From NCBI GenBank assembly GCA_030616165.1, contig JAUWXV010000151.1, forward strand, positions 1-9,145: 9,145 bases of DNA. Direction: 5' to 3'. This stretch comes from a bacterium. Its GTDB lineage: Bacteria; SM23-31; JAUVVT01. The position numbers were made by a program, and so were the translations under genes. The notes below the pieces were generated by a model. It did not search any database and had not been told where the DNA came from. It saw only the letters and a program-made list of their open reading frames with translations. Shown here in pieces: positions 1-5,025 of the stretch. Positions within the stretch are counted from its first letter, which is position 1. Every line of letters starts with the position of its first letter.

Positions 1-102
1 AGAACTAGAAAAAAGCCAGTTACGCAGACACCTGTACTTAGTTGCATGAGTAACTAATATTTGTATATCATAAATATGGACCAAACATCGCAAAATAACC
101 AC
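1..102. other. Left-edge sequence without a recognised gene
   Basis: AT-rich sequence with no gene that can be supported. Two + strand frames are open from the left edge but stop within about 60 bases, so the 3' tail of a gene beginning outside the window is possible. Neither short peptide was recognised. A six-base inverted pair AGTTAC (18-23) and GTAACT (50-55) is visible, but the spacer is long and it may be chance. Confidence 0.3.
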
Positions 103-150
103 TGTCATTCCCAAATTTTCTCTGTCATTCCTGCGAAAGCAGGAATCCAG
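103..150. repeat. dRS3-like palindrome, left flank of GIY-YIG gene
   Basis: At 127-146 there is a perfect 8-base stem, ATTCCTGC and GCAGGAAT, closed by a GAAA tetraloop. It lies in a longer unit TGTCATTCC...GGAATCCAG (124-150). The outer core fits ATTCCY-N8-RGGAAT, one change on each side from the Neisseria dRS3 consensus ATTCCC-N8-GGGAAT. A run of T (151-159) follows. A second, truncated copy of the outer end (TGTCATTCC) lies 21 bases upstream at 103-111, as if an older unit had been cut or partly duplicated. The matching unit in opposite orientation lies at 463-489, beyond the GIY-YIG gene. Confidence 0.85.
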
Positions 151-172
151 TTTTTTTTTGATATAATATGGT

Positions 173-460
173 ATGAAAACTTACTATGTATATATATTAG
201 CAAGTAAAAGAAACGGGACTTTATATATCGGCCTTACCAATAATTTGATGAAGAGAGTTTATGAGCATAAACAAGGTATGGTTAAAGGTTTTACAAAAAA
301 ATATCATGTTGACAAACTTGTGTATTACGAAGAAACTAATGATGCTAACAGTGCAATATCAAGAGAGAAACAAATGAAAAAGTGGAAGCGAAATTGGAAA
401 ATTAGTTTAATAGAAAGAACTAATCCAGAAGGGAAAGATTTATACAATAACTTGTTATAA
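173..460 (+). CDS. Small GIY-YIG domain endonuclease
   Basis: A 95-residue single-domain GIY-YIG protein of the UvrC N-terminal/YhbQ-like type, the usual length for this class. The signature is visible as YVY near residues 5-7 and YIG at 18-20. It is followed by R28 and H32 in the usual positions after the LTNNL turn, and by a conserved REKQMKKWKR stretch at about residues 64-73 whose glutamate is the expected metal ligand. The family cuts DNA with a single metal ion; the substrate of these stand-alone members is generally unknown. No Shine-Dalgarno site precedes the ATG. A TATAAT at 162-167 ends five bases before it, which would suit leaderless transcription but may be chance in AT-rich DNA. 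The gene fills almost all the space between two inverted palindromes (124-150 and 463-489), so gene plus flanks looks like one unit that moved together. The nuclease call is firm; the mobility is inference. Confidence 0.9.
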   Translation: MKTYYVYILASKRNGTLYIGLTNNLMKRVYEHKQGMVKGFTKKYHVDKLVYYEETNDANSAISREKQMKKWKRNWKISLIERTNPEGKDLYNNLL

Positions 461-462
461 AA

Positions 463-490
463 TGGATTCCCGCCTGCGCGGGAATGACAC
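463..490. repeat. dRS3-like palindrome, right flank of GIY-YIG gene
   Basis: A perfect 8-base stem, ATTCCCGC (466-473) and GCGGGAAT (478-485), with loop CTGC. It fits the Neisseria dRS3 consensus ATTCCC-N8-GGGAAT exactly. The unit reads TGGATTCC...GGAATGACA, the reverse complement of the unit at 124-150, so the two outer ends (TGTCATTCC) face away from the gene as terminal inverted repeats. It starts two bases after the GIY-YIG stop codon and could also serve as its transcript end. Confidence 0.85.
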
Positions 491-598
491 ATTAATCTTT
501 GATAAATTGTAAAAATGGTGGGTATTCAAGTTTCTGAAAATATATTGTTGATTTTTTGAATTAAATTTTCAATATTAGCTAAAATTTAATTTCAGTAT

Positions 599-640
599 AA
601 ACACTCATGCTCTTTCAGAGCGTCACGAAACATGAAAATA
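599..640. repeat. 42-base direct repeat, copy 1
   Basis: Matches 741-782 at 36 of 42 positions by eye, without gaps. Both begin AAACA, carry a small hairpin (here GCTCT-TTC-AGAGC) and end CACGAAACATGAAAATA. The changes fall mainly in the hairpin, where the stem is kept (GCTC paired with GAGC in both copies). That pattern is expected of a structured repeat. Confidence 0.75.
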
Positions 641-647
641 ACTATAG

Positions 648-681
648 GGACAGAACACTGCCTGCACACTGTGGTCTGTTC
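648..681. repeat. Imperfect hairpin repeat
   Basis: Arms GGACAGAACAC (648-658) and GTGGTCTGTTC (671-681) pair over 11 positions with one wobble and one mismatch, around a 12-base loop. It lies between the two 42-base repeats and looks like a decayed member of another REP-like family. No function is assigned. Confidence 0.5.
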
Positions 682-690
682 ATACATCTA

Positions 691-729
691 ATCTCTTTAA
701 TCTGTGTAATTCGTGAAATTCGTGGTTCT
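691..729. repeat. Tandem repeat of 9-base period
   Basis: The run reads GTGTAATTC, GTGAAATTC, GTGGTTC, that is, two near-identical 9-base units and a degenerate third. It is preceded by ATCTCTTTAATCT. Similar 'GTGTAATCCGTGAAATCCGTGG' style phrases are, from memory, scattered through many environmental bacterial genomes. Here the sequence is part of the repeat field between the GIY-YIG and DUF362 genes. Confidence 0.5.
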
Positions 730-740
730 ATTTTCGAACT

Positions 741-782
741 AAACATTCATGCTCCTTTGGAGCTCCACGAAACATGAAAATA
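741..782. repeat. 42-base direct repeat, copy 2
   Basis: Partner of 599-640, with six substitutions and no gaps. The hairpin here is GCTCC-TTT-GGAGC. The compensated stem change between copies (TCT/AGA against TCC/GGA) argues that the hairpin itself is conserved. Confidence 0.75.
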
Positions 783-838
783 TATTCTATTTTCTGGATT
801 AATTATGTAATTGCAGATTTAACAAAAATTAATATAAA

Positions 839-905
839 GGGCTTGATAAATCAAGCCCCTACAATCATAATGATAACATTTGTAGGGGTTCGATTTATCG
901 AACCC
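839..905. repeat. Inverted pair of REP-like hairpins
   Basis: Two palindromes face each other. The first has arms GGGCTTGA (839-846) and TCAAGCCC (851-858). The second has arms GGGTTCGAT (886-894) and ATCGAACCC (897-905). They are joined by an inverted linker: CCCCTACAA (856-864) is the exact reverse complement of TTGTAGGGG (880-888). The whole is a REP doublet of the GTAGGGG family, as in REPINs and BIMEs. The two inner palindromes differ from each other but each is perfect, so they come from different subfamilies or have changed in a compensated way. It ends 66 bases before the DUF362 gene. Confidence 0.8.
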
Positions 906-971
906 GATAATTAAAATATTCATCTAATTTAAAAATATATTCTATTTTCGAACTAAAAAATATATAATCCT

Positions 972-2045
972 ATGTCTGAAAAAGTTTATTATATACCATT
1001 AAGTGTGGATGAACCAGGGGATACGATTGAAAAGAAGATAAAAAAACTATTCAAGCGTTCGAATCTTGGAAAATGCTTTGAAAGCAGAGATGTAGTAGGG
1101 ATTAAACTGCATATTGGGGAAGAAGGGGTTATTACTGCTCTTCGTCCACACTTTATCAAGCCTCTGGTTGCAATTCTACGCAAGTCGGGCTGTCATCCAT
1201 TCTTGACAGATACAAATGTTCTTTATAAAGGAAAACGGAATAATGCGGTAGACCATATACTATTGGCGCACAAACACGGTTTTACCATTGAGAATACTGG
1301 TGCCCCTTTTGTTGTAGCAGATGGATTAATTGGCAGGAATGAAGTTGAAGTTGAAATTAATTGTGAGAACTATAAGAAAGTCCCTATTGCTGCGGAGGCT
1401 GTTAATGCCAGCGCACTGCTTGTTGTTACTCATGTTACCGGACATATTGCCTGTGGATTGGGAGGTACTATAAAAAATTTAGGTATGGGATTCTCCAGCA
1501 GAAAAGGAAAACTACATCAGCATGCAAATCTTCCTCCAGAAGTACTCGAATTAAACTGCACTGGCTGTGAAGTATGCCGCAGATGGTGTCCTTCAGATGC
1601 AATTGTAATGAGAAATAATATAGCGGTTATTATAGAGGAAAAATGTATATCATGCGGCGAGTGTATTGCTTTGTGCAGATATGATGCTGTTTCTTTTAAG
1701 TGGGATAGTACTTCTGAAATTTTACAGAAAAGAATAGCAGAACATGCTTTAGGTGTTACTAAAACTAAGAAAGATAAAATTGGATTCGTTACATTTATGA
1801 TAAATCAGACTGGAGAATGTGACTGTATGCCAAAAAAGATGAAGCCCATTCTTCCAGATATCGGTGCTCTTGCTGGTTTTGACCCGGTTGCTGTGGATAA
1901 GGCAGTTCTTGATATATCTCAACGGATACACAAAACAGATGTTTCCAGGTCGGCATTCCCAAATGTTGACCCGACAATCCAGTTGAGATACGGGGAGAAA
2001 ATCGGATTGGGAAGTCTGGATTATCGACTTATTGAGGTAGTTTGA
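972..2045 (+). CDS. DUF362 protein with two [4Fe-4S] ferredoxin motifs
   Basis: A complete 357-residue protein. Residues 1 to about 190 carry a DUF362 region, including VVGIKLHIGE near 41-50 and the glycine-rich HIACGLGGTIKNLGMG at about 158-173. An inserted ferredoxin module follows, with cysteines 196, 199, 202, 206 (CTGCEVCRRWCP) and 225, 228, 231, 235 (CISCGECIALC), enough ligands for two [4Fe-4S] clusters. The DUF362 C-terminal part (GECDCMPKK through ALAGFDPVAVDKAVLDI) closes it. Family members are probably cytoplasmic electron-transfer or redox-linked proteins; no reaction is established, and none is claimed here. There is no signal peptide or membrane helix. The start lacks a Shine-Dalgarno site, and TATAAT at 963-968 lies three bases before the ATG. 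Repeat fields lie on both sides and no operon partner is visible, so context gives no hint of the pathway. The family call is firm; the function is unknown. Confidence 0.9.
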   Translation: MSEKVYYIPLSVDEPGDTIEKKIKKLFKRSNLGKCFESRDVVGIKLHIGEEGVITALRPHFIKPLVAILRKSGCHPFLTDTNVLYKGKRNNAVDHILLAHKHGFTIENTGAPFVVADGLIGRNEVEVEINCENYKKVPIAAEAVNASALLVVTHVTGHIACGLGGTIKNLGMGFSSRKGKLHQHANLPPEVLELNCTGCEVCRRWCPSDAIVMRNNIAVIIEEKCISCGECIALCRYDAVSFKWDSTSEILQKRIAEHALGVTKTKKDKIGFVTFMINQTGECDCMPKKMKPILPDIGALAGFDPVAVDKAVLDISQRIHKTDVSRSAFPNVDPTIQLRYGEKIGLGSLDYRLIEVV

Positions 2046-2099
2046 GACATTTTCATTTAATAATGAAATACATGGCTATTAAATGGATACATTACATTT

Positions 2100-2145
2100 G
2101 TGTCGTTTCGAGCGGAGTCCGAAGGACGGAGTCAAGAAATCTCAC
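2100..2145. repeat. GAGTCC-type REP-like repeat
   Basis: The phrase GTTTCGAGCGGAGTCC, then GAAGGACGGAGTCAAG and AAATCTCACG, with a short GTCC-GAA-GGAC stem at 2117-2127. Sequences of the form 'TTTCGAGCGGAGTC...AGAAATCTC' are, from memory, a widespread intergenic repeat in environmental bacteria. A single copy is present in this window. Confidence 0.5.
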
Positions 2146-2163
2146 GTTTTAAAAAATGAACAA

Positions 2164-2191
2164 ATGTAGGGGCGACTCACTGTGGTCGCCC
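2164..2191. repeat. GTAGGGGC-family palindrome
   Basis: Arms GGGCGAC (2170-2176) and GTCGCCC (2185-2191) around an 8-base loop, preceded by the family lead ATGTAGG. It is the first of four hairpins leading up to the transposase. Confidence 0.75.
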
Positions 2192-2220
2192 TTCCTCTAT
2201 TTCTTTGGTTGATGGACGTT

Positions 2221-2244
2221 GTAGGGGCGAACGGCCGTTCGTCC
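2221..2244. repeat. GTAGGGGC-family palindrome
   Basis: Arms GGGCGAACGG (2225-2234) and CCGTTCGTCC (2235-2244) are self-complementary with one G-T wobble and essentially no loop, preceded by GTAGG. The wobble position marks slight decay compared with the perfect hairpins next to the transposase. Confidence 0.75.
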
Positions 2245-2316
2245 TCCCTCTATTTCAAGTTTCGTGAGGATATATCAGACATCTGGGTAATGGACGTCAT
2301 AGAGAATGAATAAATC

Positions 2317-2472
2317 TAATCTGCAAAACAATATCACAATACAATTTATGTAGGGGCACAGCGCGCTGTGCCCCCACCACAAAAACATGTAATAGCTCTA
2401 TTTCACGAAGAATGAATATTTTGTGGACATTTGGATAATGGACGTTTTAAGGGCGGTTCACGAACCGCCCTT
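2317..2472. repeat. 156-base direct repeat, left of the RAYT gene
   Basis: Pairs with 3104-3259 at a constant offset of 787 bases with no gap and about a dozen substitutions by eye. It contains two perfect palindromes: arms GGGGCACAGC (2353-2362) and GCTGTGCCCC (2365-2374), and arms GGGCGGTTC (2451-2459) and GAACCGCCC (2462-2470), joined by a linker of about 76 bases. Its first bases (TAATCTG) correspond to the last codons of the RAYT gene in the right copy. The left copy may therefore carry a trace of a transposase 3' end. Confidence 0.9.
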
Positions 2473-2531
2473 ACGCAGGGATGCCGGGATGGATGTAATG
2501 TATAGATGTTTTATGCAAAAATTGGAACGTT

Positions 2532-3113
2532 ATGAAATATAATCCAGAAAAACATCGTCGGCAGTCAATTAGGTTAAAAAATTTTAATTATTCACAATCC
2601 AGTGTCTATTTTGTTACTATTTGCACACATAGTCATGAATGTGTTTTTGGTGAAATAATGAATGGGGAAATGCATCTGAATGAGAATGGTCGTATTGTGG
2701 ATATTGAATGGGCGAAAACAAATGATAAACGAGATAATGTTGTATTGGATACATACGTAGTTATGCCGAATCATTTTCACGGAATTGTAATTTTGATTGA
2801 TACCTGTAAGGGCACAGCGCGCTGTGCCCCTGCCACAAAAACGTGTATTGGCCGTAATTATAGAAAATTTGGAAAAATGATTTCAGGGACATTACCAGCA
2901 ATAATTCGTTCATTCAAATCCGCCGTTACCAAACACATTAACGAGTTACGGAGTGAACAAGGTGTTCCTGTATGGCAGCGAAATTATTATGACCATATTA
3001 TCAGAAATGAAAAGGAATTAAATAAAATTCGAGAATATATCATCAACAATCCCCTAAAATGGGAATTGGATAAGGAAAATCCAAAAAATTGGGGGAAAAT
3101 TCATAATCTGTAA
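2532..3113 (+). CDS. REP-associated tyrosine transposase (IS200-like Y1 HUH)
   Basis: A 193-residue protein of the Y1_Tnp/RAYT family, full length for the group. The N-terminal RRQSIRLKNFNYSQSSVYFVTICTH stretch (9-33) is typical of the family. The HUH metal motif is H81-F82-H83 in VVMPNHFHGIV. The conserved PAIIRSFKSAVTKHINELR helix spans 122-140. The catalytic tyrosine is Y152 or Y153 in VWQRNYYDHIIRNE, and the C-terminal IINNPLKW lies at 170-177. RAYTs nick single-stranded REP DNA and are thought to spread REP/REPIN repeats; they are usually single-copy and domesticated. A weak GGA (about seven bases upstream) precedes the ATG. Two oddities stand out. A REP copy is translated in frame as residues 92-106 (CKGTARCAPATKTC). 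The stop codon directly abuts the start of the right-hand direct repeat. All catalytic motifs are intact, so it is probably active. The family call is firm. Confidence 0.93.
   Translation: MKYNPEKHRRQSIRLKNFNYSQSSVYFVTICTHSHECVFGEIMNGEMHLNENGRIVDIEWAKTNDKRDNVVLDTYVVMPNHFHGIVILIDTCKGTARCAPATKTCIGRNYRKFGKMISGTLPAIIRSFKSAVTKHINELRSEQGVPVWQRNYYDHIIRNEKELNKIREYIINNPLKWELDKENPKNWGKIHNL
2805..2848. repeat. REP copy inside the RAYT coding sequence
   Basis: These 44 bases match 3136-3179 (and 2349-2392 on the left) with about three substitutions. They include a perfect palindrome, arms GGGCACAGC (2810-2818) and GCTGTGCCC (2821-2829), and the tail CCACAAAAAC. The segment is read without a stop as residues 92-106 of the transposase, between the HUH strand and the following helix, where this family is known to vary in length. 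Confidence 0.9.
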
Positions 3114-3259
3114 ACCAATATTAAAACACAATCTATGTAGGGGCACAGCGCGCTGTGCCCCTACCACAAAAACATGTAATAGCTCTATTTCACGAAGAAT
3201 GAATATTTTGTGGACATTTGGGTAATTTACGTTGTAGGGGCGGTTCACGAACCGCCCTT
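3104..3259. repeat. 156-base direct repeat, right of the RAYT gene
   Basis: Right partner of 2317-2472. It contains palindromes at 3140-3161 (arms GGGGCACAGC, GCTGTGCCCC) and 3238-3257 (arms GGGCGGTTC, GAACCGCCC). Its first ten bases are the end of the RAYT coding sequence including the stop codon (3111-3113). Both palindromes are perfect in both copies, although the linker and flanks have changed, so the hairpins look maintained. Confidence 0.9.
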
Positions 3260-3704
3260 CCTCATTCCAAACAAACTTCCTGAAAAACCAAAAATTATTA
3301 TGATTAATAAAACAATTCTTGTTATTACGAATATATTTTATTATATTTAATATATGTTATTTTATATAATAACTCGTAATGATGGTTTTATTATGATTAT
3401 TTCAAAAAATATTTTCAACATAAATAATTTAGGAATATGTAAATACTTATATTTAAAATCTTTACAATCATTAAGAAATTTTACTATAAAAAATTTATTG
3501 TATTTTTCCAGCAAAAATAATGTAACTCTAAAAAAAATAATACCTCTAAAGATTAAAAAATGGTCAAAAATTATCATTTTTATCATTTTTTATCACAAAA
3601 TGACAAAATTTTATCACGAAATGAAAAAATTTTATCACGAAATGAGAGAAAATTCTCACAAAATAAACTGATTTTATAATAAAAAACTGAATTTATCTTA
3701 TCGT
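3260..3704. other. Very AT-rich intergenic stretch
   Basis: No gene is supported here. A 105-codon + strand frame (3354-3671) and an overlapping - strand frame (3362-3586) are open. Neither has a ribosome binding site, and their products are low-complexity I/K/N/F strings, as expected by chance in DNA this AT-rich. The only structured element is the 21-base tandem repeat at 3591-3674. The stretch separates the convergent RAYT and galK genes. No GC-rich terminator hairpin is visible. Confidence 0.6.
3591..3674. repeat. Tandem repeat, 21-base period, four units
   Basis: Units begin with TATCAC at 3591, 3612 and 3633; a degenerate fourth unit begins TCTCAC at 3654. The core is TATCACRAAATGA-N3-A. 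Shorter ATCATTTTT phrases directly upstream (3573-3590) look like older remnants. A 21-base period equals about two helical turns, which would put the units on one face of DNA. It is also seven codons: in the open + frame it reads KFYHEMK-type heptads. Confidence 0.8.
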
Positions 3705-4886
3705 TTATACCCCTTCAATCCTGTGAGCCCCTTCTTCCGCACTGCAAATATAAATTTCTGGCTTAATCCCTGTTTTTTTAGGGTATTCTAACATTATATT
3801 TTCTTTGAATTTTTCAATACTTTCATTTTTAACGAGACTGATTGTACATCCACCGAATCCTCCTCCAAGAAGTCTTGAACCCAGCACACCTTCGGTCTTC
3901 CTTGCAATATCAACCATTAAATCGAGTTCTCTGGAACTTACCTCGTACAGCTCTCGGAGACTGTCATGAGATTTCCACATCAATCCACCAAGTTTTAATA
4001 TATCATTATTTTTTAACCCTTCTATACTTTCGATTACACGATGGTTCTCATTTACAACGTGTTCACACCTTTTGGCAATAACCTTCGGAAGATGCTCTTT
4101 ATATTTATCAAACTCTTCCAGACTAATATCTCTTAATGATTTAACATCAGGAATATATCTGCTTAAAAGTTTTGCCCCTTCTGCTGATTCGCTTCTTCTT
4201 TTATTAAATTCGGAGCCAATAAGAGCCCTTTCAACGTTAGTATTTGCAAGGAATATTTTAATATCTTCAGTTTTAAATGGGATATACTCATATTCGAGAG
4301 AACGGCAGTCGATGAAAATTGCATAATTCTTTTTTGAAAGACGGGATGCAAACTGGTCCATAATCCCGCATCCAACCCCGACGAACTCGTTTTCAGCCCT
4401 CTGGGAGAGTTTGATGATTTCAATATCGGATATGTCAAGACTGAATAATTCTTTAAATGTGAGAGTAGTGGCGACTTCAACCGCTGCCGAGGAACTTAAA
4501 CCGGCATTTATTGGAACATCTCCCCCTATCAAAATATCTGCCCCATCGAGTTTATATCCCTTTTCAACAAGCATCTTTGCCACACCCATCTCATAATTGC
4601 TCCACATATCCTCTTTGTTATAAGTAATATTATCAGATGTAAAACTCACAAGTTTTTTAAACTTGTGAGAATATAGATTTATCTTTTTATCTTCTCTTAA
4701 GGCAGAAAGCATAATAATATGCATATTGACTGCTGCTGGAAGAACAAAACCTTCGTTGTAATCGGTATGTTCGCCTATCAGGTTTACTCTCCCGGGTGCA
4801 GATATGAAAATTTGCGGTTCTCTTTGAAAAACATCCTGAAATGTGGATTTCAATGAAAGTGCTTTTTCTTTTATATCTAACTCCAC
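3705..4886 (-). CDS. galK: Galactokinase
   Basis: A complete 393-residue GHMP-family kinase that phosphorylates alpha-D-galactose with ATP to galactose-1-phosphate in the cytoplasm, the entry step of the Leloir pathway. The galactokinase signature is at residues 31-44 (PGRVNLIGEHTDYN, with R33, E39, H40 and D42). The GHMP ATP loop is at 121-135 (GGDVPINAGLSSSAA). The catalytic aspartate is D177 in CGIMDQFAS. ANTNVERALIGSEFNKRR lies at 214-231, and the C-terminal LLGGGFGGC is at 339-347. The start is GTG (4884-4886), supported by AAGGGGAT seven bases upstream; the family motif begins at the usual distance from it. It is the last gene of a - strand set with a symporter and a small membrane protein, 139 bases downstream of the latter. 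No galT, galE or regulator is present in the window. All key residues are intact. Confidence 0.97.
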   Translation of the reverse strand: MELDIKEKALSLKSTFQDVFQREPQIFISAPGRVNLIGEHTDYNEGFVLPAAVNMHIIMLSALREDKKINLYSHKFKKLVSFTSDNITYNKEDMWSNYEMGVAKMLVEKGYKLDGADILIGGDVPINAGLSSSAAVEVATTLTFKELFSLDISDIEIIKLSQRAENEFVGVGCGIMDQFASRLSKKNYAIFIDCRSLEYEYIPFKTEDIKIFLANTNVERALIGSEFNKRRSESAEGAKLLSRYIPDVKSLRDISLEEFDKYKEHLPKVIAKRCEHVVNENHRVIESIEGLKNNDILKLGGLMWKSHDSLRELYEVSSRELDLMVDIARKTEGVLGSRLLGGGFGGCTISLVKNESIEKFKENIMLEYPKKTGIKPEIYICSAEEGAHRIEGV

Positions 4887-4933
4887 TTCAAATCCCCTTA
4901 ATTATATGAATATAAATTTAAAAAATTTTCAAA

Positions 4934-4948
4934 CAGGGCTTGCCCCTG
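4934..4948. repeat. Short palindrome upstream of galK
   Basis: Arms CAGGG (4934-4938) and CCCTG (4944-4948) with a 5-base loop, in an otherwise AT-rich gap between the small membrane gene and galK. On the - strand transcript it is followed by TTTGAAAATTTTTT. It could be a weak attenuator or the remnant of a GCAGGGGCAAGCCC-type repeat. Confidence 0.35.
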
Positions 4949-5025
4949 CATTTTAATATTTCTATTCTTTAATCATTTAGATTAAATAAGAATTTATCAA
5001 TGTTCAGTAATTATATCACAATCAC

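Larger units (their letters stand above)
461..971. other. Intergenic field of mixed palindromic repeats
   Basis: No gene is supported in these 511 bases. Besides the right GIY-YIG flank, they hold a 42-base direct repeat (599-640 and 741-782), a bulged hairpin (648-681), a 9-base-period tandem (694-720) and an inverted pair of hairpins (839-905). The phrase TTCTATTTTC recurs at about 728-737, 785-794 and 940-949, twice followed by GAACTAAA. That suggests the field grew by repeated insertion or duplication of related pieces. 490-598 is plain AT-rich sequence. Confidence 0.7.
2046..2531. other. Intergenic field of GTAGGGGC-type palindromes
   Basis: No gene is supported in these 486 bases. An AT-only 7-base stem (TTTCATT 2051-2057, AATGAAA 2062-2068) follows the DUF362 stop but has no T-run, so it is a poor terminator candidate. 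Next come a GAGTCC-type repeat (2100-2145), hairpins at 2170-2191 and 2225-2244, and the 156-base direct repeat at 2317-2472. The hairpins are joined by a recurring linker, roughly CTCTATTTC...TGG(G)TAATGGACGT, seen near 2195-2220, 2252-2300 and 2397-2445. The field is therefore a chain of related modules rather than a set of independent insertions. Confidence 0.7.

Noticed and set aside
1-57. The 3' end of a gene entering from the left edge
   Set aside because: Two frames are open for only 15-18 codons and neither peptide is recognised. There is no basis to choose between them.
2051-2068. A terminator for the DUF362 gene
   Set aside because: The 7-base stem is almost entirely A/T and has no T-run after it, so it is too weak to call.
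2160-3260. A CRISPR array
   Set aside because: The repeats are palindromic, differ in stem sequence and are unevenly spaced. There are no uniform spacers and no cas genes; they are REP-type modules.
3354-3671. A 105-codon + strand frame with KFYHEMK heptads at its end
   Set aside because: No ribosome binding site, I/N/K/F-rich low-complexity product, and an open frame also exists on the opposite strand. Open frames of this length arise easily in such AT-rich DNA. The repeat is reported as a DNA feature instead.
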